Source of the DNA: Micrasema longulum
Taxonomy: Eukaryota > Arthropoda > Insecta > Trichoptera > Brachycentridae
Reading direction: 5' to 3'
Assembly (NCBI GenBank): GCA_022494885.1
Contig: JAGVSM010005038.1
Coordinates: 59,609-123,608 of the forward strand
DNA: 64,000 nucleotides
In this document: piece by piece, positions 21,225 through 32,029 of the stretch
Layout of the letters: every line of letters starts with the position of its first letter
How positions within the stretch are numbered: the first letter of the stretch is position 1
The notes under the pieces: generated by a model
Database searches by the model: none
The model's input: only the letters and a program-made list of their open reading frames with translations
What the model was told of the DNA's origin: nothing
Position numbers and translations under genes: made by a program

Positions 21225-21800
21225 TCGTATTGTTTATCAGAGACCCGAATGGATTTAACAGGGAATTGTTTAGTAATAATTTAAATCGTATTAGTAACAG
21301 ATCTGATAGTGTACTGTCAGTTCCAGGATGCAGAACTAAGTTCCCACAGACAGTTCCTTACATGTTGGTCCAAGATCCTTCAATTTTCTAACCAAGGAAC
21401 TACAAAACATTAAATCACTAGTACAGTTTAAAGTAGGTTTGAGGTCTTGGATTAGCATGGAAGGAGCAGATAAACACATTATTTTATTTTTTTAAATGCA
21501 TACTGCAAATAAATCATATTTTCGTAATTTCAGCATATGTTAATTTGGTTTTTCTTTTATTTTTCATTTCTTTTCTTTTACTTTTCGTTTCTTTTCTTTT
21601 CATGGTCATGTCATACCATATATATGTGCTACAAACTTTTTAATACTTAAAAAAGGAATGGCCTACGCTCAGACGCTGTAGTCTTTGTGGGCATTTTTTC
21701 CAATTCATGCTGAATTTTAAGACGTATTTTTCTTATTATTATGTATTTTTGTAATTATATTTCTATGTAAATAATATGTGTATGGAAAAATAAACAAATA
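21225..21800 (+). mobile_element. LINE 3' fragment with UTR and A-rich tail
   Basis: The + strand encodes VLSVPGCRTKFPQTVPYMLV and, one frame over, KELQNIKSLVQFKVGLRSWI, the last residues of a LINE reverse transcriptase (pattern VP.CRT...FK..L..W). A UTR follows. Its ATGGCCTACGCTCAGACGCT and TTTGTGGGCATTTTTTCC are found inverted at 55880-55930, so the two share a family. AATAAACAAATAAAAAAATA then gives the 3' end. It is frameshifted and 5'-truncated. The clade is probably CR1/Jockey-like. Confidence 0.75.
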
Positions 21801-21804
21801 AAAA

Positions 21805-22220
21805 AATAAAAAAATGACTACTTATTTTTGAACTTTGAACTCGTAGCCACTTTCTTATTTTGCTCTTGTTACATAATATGTAAGATTTTATTTCTTTTGT
21901 GATGATGATGATGGTTCATTATACGTGAACCGTGTATTATGGTAGTCGTGTCGTGTTAACTCTAAGTTTAGGATGTTGACGCATTAAAGTTTGATAATGT
22001 ACAATGTTTTGCGACTGTCCAAATGATTTTGAATATTGAAGACTAATAAGATCTATCAACTATAATATTATAAAAGCTGTATTTTTATTGGGTAAACGGA
22101 ATTTATTTTGAACAAAACACTTGCTGGACTTAGTACGGGGTACTAATCCTAGTTAGACTGATAACGATACTATAATTATAAAAAATAGATAAGTATAAAA
22201 TATATCGATATACGTGTATA
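21805..22220. other. AT-rich DNA, no gene seen
   Basis: It holds a GAT-triplet run (21900-21914) beside a small hairpin GGTTCATTATACGTGAACC, possibly a SINE tip. Nothing else is recognised. Confidence 0.4.
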
Positions 22221-22224
22221 TGTA

Positions 22225-22918
22225 TCTTTATATATATAATTCCTCTGTACGTGTGATGTCACCGTACTCCTCGTAAACGGCTTAACCGATTTACGTGCGG
22301 TTTTCAGAGAAACATAGATCTTTGCGCTGTGCGTGTTCATAGATTAAAATCTTCAATCGAATATGTAAAAAATAAGTTAGGAGCATAAATGTTTACTTCA
22401 TCGATCTACTAGGGTTGCATTCGAGTAGAATGCTTTTGCGAAAAATTTGAAAGATGTTGTTTTTTGTGTATAAAAAAAAGTTTGTTTTTAAATGTTTACA
22501 AACAGCATTTGTTTTTTGTGGATCTCAATCAGATTCTTTCCTTAAATTCCTTATAATTTCTACCCATTTGTTTCTTTTTATTGGATTTTTGGTAACACTA
22601 AAATAATAGTAAATTCAATACATTTTTAAAATCGTATTCCTACATAAGTACACTCCTTTGTTGGTGAGACGACCGGAGTTTGACGTTTGCAAAAAGAATG
22701 CCATATTTGAAAAAATATTAATTTTATGTTTTGGAATTCAACCATAAACAAGTACCTTGGTACCTACTTAAATGAAATATTTTAATATGATCAATTTTAA
22801 GTTTTTGAATTTAATCACAAACAAGTAGTTAGGTACCTACTTATCAATGAAGTCTTTTTCTAAGCTTATAGTAGGGAAGCCAACGTTCGGGCAGGACAAC
22901 GTCTGACGGGTCCACTAG
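22225..22918 (+). mobile_element. Non-autonomous Helitron, copy 1
   Basis: It starts TCTTTATATATATAATTCCT after an A and ends GGGTCCACTAG before a T, the expected A/T insertion with TC and CTRR termini. The 3' block GGGCAGGACAACGTCTGACG is the form I know from lepidopteran Helitrons. The 5' block CGTACTCCTCGTAAACGGCT and CCGATTTACGTGCGG also fits that group. It is 694 bp with no Rep/helicase coding. Inside, about 22735-22860 is an imperfect tandem duplication (ACAAGTACCTTGGTACCTAC and ACAAGTAGTTAGGTACCTAC). A segment at 22514-22584 recurs at 43871-43941. Confidence 0.85.
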
Positions 22919-23209
22919 TATACTATATAAACTCTTTATAACAAGTCTGTCAAGATTCAGTCTGTTAGGCTTTATTTTAAAAACTTATAAGTTGCAGTTT
23001 GACGCTATTTACTTGTAATCCGGATACATGTATGCCTATAATATGTTTTTGTGAAGTGTTTATGTAAACAAATAAAATGAAAAAATTATAGTAAAAAAAG
23101 TTGTACATTTTTTTACCAGCCATATTGCTTATTCGTCGTAAGCGCCGTTTATTTTTAAAATAAAATTAAAATACATTTTCTTGTTAATTTCATTATTTAC
23201 ATATTTTTA

Positions 23210-24292
23210 AAGGGTCTTTCATTAAGAGTGATATACAATTAAAATTAAAAAAAAAAAACATAAATTATTCAGTGTGTCAATTTTTTATTTATTTGAAAGG
23301 TTACATTATGCCCTTAAGTATGAAAAATAATACCGTCCATGTGAGCACCATGACTTTTCTTTACATACCGCATTCTTTTAATACAATTTTCCAACAACTT
23401 TTCTCATAAATTTGGTGTTATTTCACCAATAACACGTTTAATGTTGGTTTTTAACTGCTCCATTGTTGTTGGTTTATCAGTATAAACTTGTGACTTAACA
23501 TATCCCCAAAGAAAGAAATCACAAGGTGGCAAATCACAAAATCTGGGTGGATAATTAACTGGACCATTTCTTGAGATAATGCTGTTACCAAATTATCTTT
23601 TCAATAAATCGATAGTTACGGTGGCTGTATGGCAGCTGGCACCGTCTTGTTGAAACCACAAGTCCTCTAGATTATTTTCATCAACAGCAAGAAAGAAAAA
23701 ATCATTTAACATTGTTCTTTAACGTTCTCCATTGACAGTTACTATTCAACCATTTTCTTCAAAAAAATATGGACCAATTACTCCACAGCATGAACTGGAC
23801 ACCATACAGTACCTTTATCTGGATGTAATGGTTGCTGAATTTTCATCACTCCGAATTCTGCAATTCTGTTTGTTTAAATAACCGTTTAACCAAAAATGAG
23901 CTTCATCACTAATCATCAATGAACGGTATAAACATGGATCTGCATTAATTTCTTCTAAAGTAAAATCAGCAAATAAACGTCGCTGCTAGTAGTCTGCTGG
24001 CCTTTATTCTAGAACTAATTGAATTTTGTAAGGTTGTAAACCTAAATCATTTCTTAAAATCCTCCATGTTGATGTTTGAGAAAGATTTAATGCTTGAGAA
24101 TAAAGTTCAAGTGATAAATTTGGATTATCTCATACACTTGCTGCTACTGCATCAATATTCTCTTGTGTACGTGCATTTTTTTGTCGTATTGATACTCTTG
24201 TATCAATACGACAAAATAATATTAAAAAAAATAGTATGCAGTGTTGCCATTATGGCCATTCAAAGTTGTATCATTCCTATTGGAAGACCCTT
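23210..24292 (-). mobile_element. Degenerate mariner-like (DD41D-type) transposon
   Basis: TIRs AAGGGTCTTTCATTAAGAGT (left) and the inverse TATCATTCCTATTGGAAGAC (right) bound about 1.08 kb. The - strand encodes a Tc1/mariner-superfamily transposase in one main frame with several stops. Seen are ISDEAHFWLNGYLNKQNCRI (first catalytic D), LEDLWFQQDGASCHTATVTI (second D), PPRFCDLPPCDFFLWGYVKS (third D), then TTMEQLKTNIKRVIGEITPN and a GAHMDGIIFHT end. Forty-one positions separate the second and third D, counting one stop. The N-terminal helix-turn-helix is shortened. A perfect 15-bp stem (24181-24195 with 24200-24214) interrupts the 5' part. The TA duplication is not clean. Inactive. Confidence 0.85.
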
Positions 24293-24358
24293 ACCACCAT
24301 TAGTCGGAGTTTTAATGACAAATATTCTACTTCTATAAACTCTGAGTTTATTTTACCA

Positions 24359-24535
24359 ATATGTTTCTTTTTTGGGTGATACCGTGTGTGTTGGATTTGT
24401 TCCGACGTTTCGGCTACCATTGGAGAAGCCATCTTCAGGGTAAACTGAGTTCACTCAGATGGTTCTTGCAATGGAAGCCGAAACGTTGGAACAAATCCAA
24501 CACACACGTATAACCCAAAAAATAAACATTTTGAT
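24359..24535. repeat. Inverted repeat of a LINE-type GAAACGT block
   Basis: The left arm has GGATTTGTTCCGACGTTTCG and GGCTACCATTGGAGAAGCC. The right arm has CAATGGAAGCCGAAACGTTG and GAACAAATCCAACACACACG. The arms pair over about 60 bp around a spacer of about 50 bp with ACTGAGTTCACTCAG. Such blocks are common near non-LTR retrotransposon ends in invertebrates, so two ends meeting head to head is likely. Confidence 0.6.
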
Positions 24536-24639
24536 AACAGTGACCGTGAAAACCTTCGCACCTATTTGTATTTTACTGTTTGACATATTTACTCCAAACA
24601 CTTTTCGTCGGACTAACAAAGCGTGGTTTTAAGAAAATT

Positions 24640-24910
24640 TTAATGAAGAGATAAGGCGTCAAGAGACGTTTAACTCGAGAGCCAAGAACCTAGAAGGCTC
24701 TTCATCAAAATAGAGTACAGAGCAGTACAGCCAACTACACTGTACTAACTCCGCCTGACACGGCGGGTAAATGATTATCAGATCACTCAATACTATGGGA
24801 CCTCACTACGGGTAGCGAGATAACTTAAATTTATACAAACCCCCGCGAGTGCGATGCCGGCAATGCACGAGGGAAAATCACCCTTTCTACCCGGACCCAC
24901 GGCTCCACCT
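24640..24910. other. GC-richer unassigned block
   Basis: Moderate GC with blocks CTCCGCCTGACACGGCGGGT, GGGACCTCACTACGGGTAGC and CCCCGCGAGTGCGATGCCGG. It could be a LINE UTR or an old gene fragment. No open frame or relative was found. Confidence 0.25.
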
Positions 24911-25079
24911 TTTCAATAAAAGAAACGAGTAAATACCGTTTGATAAAAAATGCGCGATTCAAAGTGCTGGCTACATCGCGAGATGAGAGGTCTCTCTTGC
25001 TCCTGATACTCTTGATCTAATTTTGGTTGAAATTTTGATGGGATTTTAGAATATTGTGTACATCTGGGATGTAAAGGAA

Positions 25080-25310
25080 AGTTTTCGACTCGGGGAAACC
25101 CCACCCGGTTTCCCGCCCGCTGGGGCCGCGCCAAAAACTCTGATTAGTTGGGATCCCCGGGGAATCCCGCGCTCCTGGGTCCCCCTTCCTATCCCTCACC
25201 TCCTTCTTCCCTCCCGCGGGGCACGAAACACCCCTCGCCTATCTGGTAGGGAATTCTTCGTATCTGTACGTGGAAAGTTCGTTTTTCGCGAGCCGAATAC
25301 TGTTTAACTA
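25080..25310. promoter_or_regulatory. GC-rich island
   Basis: CpG- and C-rich (GGATCCCCGGGGAATCCCGC; CCTCCCGCGGGGCACG) with AT-rich flanks. Open frames on both strands are compositional. No repeat relative here. Possible promoter, enhancer or non-coding exon. Confidence 0.3.
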
Positions 25311-25314
25311 TGTA

Positions 25315-25985
25315 AAGGTTAAATATTGCATTGAAACAGCGATCGTTTAATCAAAGAAATGGGGAAATAATTTTTACTTTGCCTCTCTGACGACTGCCTA
25401 CGAAATAAATATAAAAACACTTTCAAATTATAATTTAAGATAATTTTTATACTCTGTCTCATCTTAAATTAAAGAACTTCGTTGTTACTATTTGCAATTT
25501 ATATTATATGCACAGGTATTTGTACTTTGATACGTAATTTACGTATTAAAAAAATGTATTTAACTTAAAATTTTGTTTTGTTTTGAAAATAAAATGTTAA
25601 CATTTTGTTATTAATAAAATGTATCAGTCACAAGAGAGCACCTATTTATCAAATGGTTAAAAGGTAAAACTTTTTTTTAATCGCTTCTCATTTTACTGTA
25701 AAGCATAGAAGGAAAACTGTTTTTTTTTTGGAAAAGTATTTTTTTTGCAATTTTTTAATTTTTATTGAAAAAAAACCAAATCCACTTATCAAAGTTTTTT
25801 TAACAAAGTTGATAAATTTGTATTGATCAATTTAGTCAGTAAACATACTGCTACAAATGATACTGGAAATATTGTCAAAGTCAAAACACTTCCATACTTC
25901 ATTTTTAAAAGTATCTGGCAAAAATAAAAAAAAACGTGTTTTTTTAAATATCATTTCATAAATAGGTGTAATGAATCAAAACAAT
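25315..25985. other. AT-rich DNA, nothing recognised
   Basis: Long A/T runs only. No exon or repeat was identified. Confidence 0.5.
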
Positions 25986-25989
25986 TTAC

Positions 25990-26740
25990 CATGGAATTAA
26001 TAGTCCAGAAGGAGCGTAGAATCATATTTGAATACATCGGACTGTGTCCAATAATTCCCCCACTATGAAAAAATATAATTATAACACAAACGTAAGGTAA
26101 AAAAAGCAATCTGTTAATTTCTCTAAAATTTTATTGTGTGCGCACAAATATTGGTTGACACAACAGAGTAAATAAGTAAAGGGTCATTTAATAAGAGTAA
26201 TTGAATTAATGAACTTTAAAATTAAAATATAAATCAAACTTTATTTTACATAAAACGGATATTTTTATATCATGTTAAATAATATTTGATGTTTTAAAGA
26301 AAATAATGCCAGTCAAATGTCCACGATAGAGTTGTTTAATCCGAGATCCAATTTTAAATAGTTCTCTCATTAGATGAGCAAAGTAGGGTAAAAAAAATTA
26401 CTACCTTAGAAACACTAACGAAATGTTCATTTTGTTTCTTCGACAATTTGACAGATGGAAAATTAATTAAATTTTTTAGTAATGCATTTGTTACATACAC
26501 ATTCATTTGCTAATTACACACGAAATGTGATTGCATCCTGTTTCTTTAAGATCCCAGCAGTATTTCTACACTTTAAAAGGACACAACACGGCATAGTTAA
26601 ATTCAAATCAGGAGTTGCGTACTGAGTGACGTCTTTAATGAAACTAACGGGTCAAAACGTAAACCTACTCATTAATGAGTAGTTTAGTCGCCTTCTGTTT
26701 GATGTGCGTATGCGGTTTCTGGACTCTTCTTAATTCTATG
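25990..26740. mobile_element. Non-autonomous TIR element, 8-bp TSD family, copy 2
   Basis: It is flanked by CAATTTAC (25982-25989) and TAATTTAC (26741-26748), 7 of 8 bases alike. The left TIR is CATGGAATTAATAGTCCAGA (3-bp gap against the family). The right end is GGACTCTTCTTAATTCTATG. It is 751 bp, in the same orientation as the other copies. The subterminal palindrome is perfect: CTACTCATT/AATGAGTAG at 26665-26682. No coding. Confidence 0.9.
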
Positions 26741-26749
26741 TAATTTACT

Positions 26750-27095
26750 CTATAAATACGTCTAAAATATTAAAAAATACTGTTTTGATAAAAATACATT
26801 TAAAAAATACCAAATACGTAAAACCTCAATTTATTAAAAACGTTTTAAATGTTGGTTACTACTTTCTTACTTGAAACGGCAGCTGTGTCTCTGTAAAGAA
26901 AAATAAATATAAAATCAAAAGTCAAGTAATAGCAGTACAATTTGTTTCTAACTATGTAAAACCTTCAATTTTGATTTGCCAACACACAAGAATTCTGACT
27001 TTGTCCGTTTTCCTTGTAAGATATCTGCTAAAATACTATAGAGAAATATTTTTTACTATTTTTATAATAATTGCAACGATAAAAATAAATAATCA
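26750..27095. other. AT-rich DNA, nothing recognised
   Basis: No exon or repeat relative seen. Confidence 0.5.
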
Positions 27096-27099
27096 ATTC

Positions 27100-27240
27100 A
27101 AATTTAGTGGGGCATTTTCAACGAGTTGTAAGCAACCAACTTTTAAAAAATGGGAATCAAGTTGAGGTAAAGTGGGGTTTGAACTACGGACCTCTGATCC
27201 GTGAGTCTGAGATACTAGCTACGGAACCACAATCCCGATT
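27100..27240 (-). mobile_element. SINE3 copy
   Basis: On the - strand GGGATTGTGGTTCCGTAGCT carries the A-box region, GGTCCGTAGTTCAAACCCCA the B box, and CAACTTGATTCCCATTTTTT the body, ending near GTTGAAAATGCCCC. The tRNA-like head is well kept, but this is a SINE and not a tRNA gene because the body is shared with 40895-41085 and 61022-61178. Confidence 0.75.
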
Positions 27241-27499
27241 GTAATAACGACCGTGTAATCCACTAATAATTATGATAATGGTAAGTGGAATATTTAACAA
27301 AGTTATATTTTTTCAAATTTATTTGGTAGTAAAGTAATCTACATAAAAAAACAAGCTTATAAAGATGACATTTCTCCCCAAACTGACATAAATAAATTTT
27401 CATATATTCATTAAAAATATGCACAATTAATAAGTAAAATAATATATGTAATAAATCTGTTAGGTACTTCCGCTAGAATAATGTTCCTGTTTCATCAGT

Positions 27500-27680
27500 A
27501 TTTACTGCCCCCGTATCCCGTATTACTCTCTATAAACAAAACTATTAAAACACCCAATTGTTTAGAGAGGCTCTCTACGGGAGGTTGTGGCGGGGGCAAG
27601 GATGATGGGACGAGGGTGGTGGCACAAGCAGGGAAGTAGGGAAGGGGAGATCCATTATAGGCCGATCAGATATCGGTACA
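27500..27680. other. G-rich island
   Basis: It includes CTCTACGGGAGGTTGTGGCG and repeated GGGACGAGG/GGGAAGGGG motifs. No repeat relative or exon support. Function unknown. Confidence 0.25.
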
Positions 27681-27684
27681 CTCA

Positions 27685-28220
27685 TTTCAATAACAATACT
27701 TGAAACGGTACTCGTTTTTGACGGCATGTTAATGAGCTTTTATTCATTAATACTCCCGTCCATCATTAAACGCTTTTTATTAGAATTTAAAAAAAATAAA
27801 TATACTGCTTGTTTATTTGTATGATTAATGTTTTACTTACACAAAAAACAGTTGCATTGAAATTTATTTTTTAAAAGTTTTATTTTTATAAAAATATGAA
27901 ATGGATTGTTTTAGCCGCGACTTGTTTTGCTACCCGTTTTGACAATAACGTAACTTTTAAAACTTGACCTTTGGTTGAACTTTTTTCGATGCAACCGGCC
28001 CCAAAAAGCCTTTGAAACTAATTATATAAAGATAAATGAGGCTTTTTGTATTTTATTTCAATAAGTCGTTTGTCATAAAGAAAATATTTACTATAAATAT
28101 AAATTGTGTTGAAAATTACTAGCCGTGGCTTATTATGGTCTTCCTATATGTAGCTTTCAACTCAATCTTTAGCCCAATAATACATAGGTATGTAAATCAT
28201 TTTTTTGTTTTCATATTTTA
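27685..28220. other. AT-rich DNA, nothing recognised
   Basis: No exon, repeat or structure seen. Confidence 0.5.
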
Positions 28221-28224
28221 TGTG

Positions 28225-28330
28225 TATCATCATTGTCATACCCCTGTCGGCACCCAATGATGCATAGAGGACTGAATTTAGTACACTAAGTGCAGCGTGT
28301 ATCGATTATCTGTAACATGCATACATTATA
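28225..28330 (-). mobile_element. SINE4 3' fragment
   Basis: ATCATCATTGTCATACCCC, AATGATGCATAGAGGACTGA and GTGCAGCGTGTATCGATTAT match the SINE4 3' end on the - strand. The head is missing. Confidence 0.7.
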
Positions 28331-28334
28331 ATTT

Positions 28335-28635
28335 GTATTAATTAGTACGCAATATGTTGTTCCTTTTATTTATTTATTCATTTTTATCACATTATAAACA
28401 ATAAATAATAATAAAAATAATGTCACCTTACTGGGGTATGTGACTGCTACTATCCGTGGCCCTGTTATATGTCCTGTCGGATATACATATCTGGAGGCCT
28501 CCAAAAATAATTTTAAGGCCTTTAAAAAGTTTTGTAATCATTTCGGCGAAATAATCACGGCCAATCAATTTAATTAATTTATTAATTTTTATCATCCTTT
28601 CTTTGGCAGATAAATATTAGGTTACTAACTACTAA
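28335..28635. other. AT-rich DNA, nothing recognised
   Basis: It includes a TTTATTTATTCA tract and a moderately GC-rich patch near 28440-28500 (GTGGCCCTGTTATATGTCC). Unassigned. Confidence 0.4.
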
Positions 28636-28639
28636 CGCA

Positions 28640-28816
28640 GCTGCTTTTTTTTGCACCACAACAGACCAGAAGGCCCAATTACAGCGGTGAATTACATCAC
28701 AGAACACCCAGGCTTGAGAAAAATCACATTTAATTTTTGTGTTCTCACCGGGAATCGAACCCGGAACCTGTCGTCTGTGAGTCAAGCGTCTTGACCACTA
28801 CACCACGGAGGCCGCC
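28640..28816 (-). mobile_element. SINE1, best-preserved copy
   Basis: tRNA-derived. On the - strand the head reads GGCCTCCGTGGTGTAGTGGT (A box TGGTGTAGTGG), then AGGTTCCGGGTTCGATTCCC (B box). The body is AGCCTGGGTGTTCTGTGATG, then AATTCACCGCTGTAATTGGG, CCTTCTGGTCTGTTGTGGTG and an A-rich 3' end. About 165 bp. Open frames across it are artefacts of the tRNA-like head. Confidence 0.9.
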
Positions 28817-29099
28817 ATCCCAGTCAGTAAAGAATTCACTTCCCTCTTTTCTCAATCCAATGATGTGCATATTATATACTTCTGGATTACCTTCTTCATC
28901 ACAAAGATGCCAAGGCTACTAGATTACTGAGAGCTCCTTCGGGCAGTTTTTTATTTATTTATTTTATTTGAAACTTCAAGTGCAAAGAATAAGGGCTTTT
29001 GCGAACTTATTGTTAAAAGTAATATCTTCCAGCCATCCAAAAAACAGATTGGTCAAAAGAAGAGATTGGTCAAAATTTCGTACTAAAAAAACATAAATA

Positions 29100-29925
29100 T
29101 ATATTTAAAGATACATGCGTATGTTAAAATAAAAAAAAACCTTATTAATTTTTAAGAACAGCTGTTCTTAAATGGGAAGATATAGCTTGCACATGTTAAC
29201 ATTAATATAAATTAAATGAATAAAAAAAAAATATGTTTTATATATGAAATGATAAGGAATGTGGGATCAGATAATGATTTTGGAAGAAGAGAGCGAGAGG
29301 AACTAAGGAAAGAAAAAGGGATAAAAATAAAATATATTTGAGAAGAGACAAAAAGAAGTAAAAACTCAAAAAAAAGTAGGGAGTTCAGGATTCTGGGGAT
29401 ATACGAGTACAATAATGTTTCAGGCGTTTGTTGAAGGTGGCTAGAGAAGGTGCATTTTTTATATGAAAGGGTAGCTTATTTTAGAGTCTAGCAGCTTGAA
29501 TGGAAAATTAATAGCTAAAAAATGACGTCCTATGAGGAGGAATGTAAAGTGTTTTCTCCTGAGAAGAGCGCAGCAAAAGACCATGATCAGAAAGGTACAC
29601 GAATTTCTTAGCAAGATATTTTGGAGCGCAAGGATTGTGAAGAATATTATAAAGAAGTGAGAGAGATTGAAAATTTGCGCTGATAAAAATGAAGCCACTT
29701 GAGTTCGGAGCAAAAGGGTGATACATGGTCATACTTTTTGAGATTGAAAATAAAGCGGATGCATTGATTCTGCAAACGCTCCAGACGATCTATGAGTTCC
29801 GTATTGGCATCAAGATAACAAATATTAGCATGGTACAAAAAATACAATAGAATAGATTGGGACAGATTTTTGAGACAGCTTGGGGACAGATTGAGACAGC
29901 TTTTCTCGTTCGGCAACGAGCAACT
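29100..29925 (-). mobile_element. Jockey-like LINE, RT C-terminus and 3' UTR
   Basis: The - strand encodes, across two shifted frames, ANICYLDANTELIDRLERLQ, NQCIRFIFNLKKYDHVSPFC, ELKWL, LYNILHNPCAPKYLAKKFVY, then SIQAARL, NKLPFHIKNAPSLATFNKRL and a KHYY-like end. This is the standard order of the Jockey/CR1-type reverse transcriptase tail. The stop lies near 29400, followed by a UTR and a perfect 22-bp palindrome TTTAAGAACAGC/TGTTCTTAAA (29151-29172), then an A/T tail. It lacks the RT core and is frameshifted, so inactive. Confidence 0.85.
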
Positions 29926-29929
29926 TTTC

Positions 29930-31510
29930 CGTGGATGTGGGCACCGCCAAGGAGACTTATGTCCTTAGATGCGGTGTGCGATAGGTAGTGGGCAAACTGG
30001 GGTTACCCGGGCCGAGAACACTTAAAATTTTATTTTTTGTTTTATATGAGATAATGTACACATAAGACTTAATATACAGAGAGAAATAACAAAACGTACG
30101 ACAATTTTAAACACTGCGCATTTATGTTTATATTGTTTTTATGTACGCTTGGTATCACAAATTTTCGGGCCAGAAGAAGCATTGTGTTGCTTGATAATGG
30201 GCTTTAAACTTTTGAACAGGTTTAATTTATATTCGTTACATTTTGGAGCCCATAAAATTATATTAAGAGCTAAGCAACACAGACCATCTATTCCTCATAA
30301 ATGCAGAACCAATTTACCGTCGATACTGCTTGTGGGGAGGATGATTGGTCTATTGAAAAGCCTACTGAAAGAGGTGGAACTTTACCATGCCCAGGTAACC
30401 AGTTTTAGACTCTTTATCTCTATGTATCTTAATGTGTTCTAGTGATTTAGTTGTTTTTATTAATTATTGTTTTTATAGATTGCATGTTGTACCTTAAATT
30501 ATAAATGGTGCTTTATTTTTAAAATATTTTTTTGGAAATACCTACTCATATGTATATTATAATTTGCGATTCTGCTTATTGCGCATTAAAAAAATATATA
30601 TATATATTCGTATGTGAATTGAGAAAAAAGTATTTCAAATCTAAATGAACCAACGCAACGTAAAACTTTTGTATCACAGGATTATTATTGGGAAGCCGCT
30701 TTTCCCCACACGTTTCATTTCAACAGACTTTTAAAAACAGGGAAGGAATCTATCATAGGAAATACACTACACTAACATCGCTCATGTCCCGAGGGGTGGA
30801 AGTGATGCTTCGGAGGCCGTATTTAAAATATTAGCTGACATTTCAGGGCGCTGAAAAGGACACCACCTTTATTAAAGCCACACCTGAAGCGAGCGAACTA
30901 TTGTTAGCATGAAAAATTCCTGAAAATGAACGTTTATCGTAAGTACTTGCGTGAAAAACAATAAAACCTATTGCGGGTATTGGTAAATCAACACGTTTCG
31001 TGCTTTTCTGTTTAATTAGTGTAAAAATAATATTAAAGTGAAATCAATATTTGTTAAAAATATATTTATTGAAGTAACGGTGTAGATTATTTACACATTT
31101 GCTATCACATTATTGTATTATGTTTGCGCTTAAGAGCCTCCAGATAAAGAGGTTACTGACTGCTTTCCTTTATGAAATTGGTCACGGAGAGACTGAAAGG
31201 TTGATTAATGATAAGCTGATAAATGGCCAACACGTGCTCTTGTTTGTGAAACCACTTTTTTCTAAAAAATATTGCTTTAATTGTTTTTTCTTACAAATAT
31301 GTATATTTGTATATTTTGCCATTACAGAATAAATAATACACTTTATCTTTGGTTGCCACCAAATAGTGAAATTAGCTACTCAACTGAGCGACTAGGCTGC
31401 TCATCAAACGCCGGGATTCACCTGAATGGCTAGGCTGTTCGTTAAATGAATTAACACACAAACGTGTTGGCTGGTGGAAAGCTAGCCATTTGGAAACGAC
31501 TTAACCAAAA
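29930..31510. other. Mostly unassigned; one GC-richer open stretch
   Basis: At 30140-30400 the DNA is GC-richer. The + strand is open for 97 codons (30149-30442), with a donor-like CAG/GTAACC at about 30391. The - strand is also partly open (GKVPPLSVGFSIDQSSSPQA). Neither is recognised. It may be an old gene or element fragment. The remainder is AT-rich with nothing seen. Confidence 0.3.
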
Positions 31511-31514
31511 GCTG

Positions 31515-31536
31515 CCGGGTTAGGTTAGGTTAGGTT
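31515..31536. repeat. Short (TTAGG)n tract
   Basis: GGGTTAGGTTAGGTTAGGTT is the canonical insect telomere unit, three to four times over. It could be an interstitial telomeric remnant or chance. No TRAS/SART-type coding is next to it. Confidence 0.6.
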
Positions 31537-31689
31537 CAGTTTTATATTAAGAAAAATATTTTTGAATCATTATTTTTTTTTTAATTTTAAAAAAGTTACA
31601 TTTAAGATAATCTTAATTTAAATTAAGGATTAAGTAAAAAACGTAGCACAAAATTGAAATATTTGGGTAAATTATAAGAACGGAAATAC

Positions 31690-31765
31690 ACATATTTATT
31701 TATTTATTTTATTAAAATAAACGGCACTCAGTGCCTTTTACATATTAGTTACAAATACAATTAAA
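31690..31765 (-). mobile_element. LINE 3' terminus with hairpin
   Basis: On the - strand TGTAAAAGGCACTGAGTGCC (palindrome at 31723-31735) is followed by an AAATAAATAAATAAATA tail. The same architecture follows recognised RT tails elsewhere in the window. No coding part was found here. Confidence 0.5.
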
Positions 31766-32029
31766 TAAACGTACATGTAAGCATGATTATAAGTAATACA
31801 GAGCATTTTAAACAATATTATTATCTAACAAATTAAGAAAGTCTAAAAAATATAAACTATTTAAAAAAATTAAATATTACCAATTATAGAAATATCGATA
31901 AAAAATTATAATTTGTATTTATATATATTTTGATTTATTTATTTGTATTTTATTTTAAAGAAATAAAACAATTATTATTGTCATAATAAAATTAAAGAGG
32001 CTAAAGAGGAAAAATATAACAGGGGCCCC

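Noticed and set aside
24066..24338. 90-codon + strand open frame
   Set aside because: Antisense shadow of the DD41D mariner and its right TIR.
28745..28815. tRNA gene on the - strand (good A and B boxes)
   Set aside because: The same head is followed by a shared non-tRNA body at 20366, 28640 and 43579, so it is SINE1. The same applies to the heads at 20990, 27165, 48870 and 61100.
30149..30442. 97-codon + strand gene
   Set aside because: Both strands are open over a GC-richer stretch, the start is not supported, and no family is recognised.
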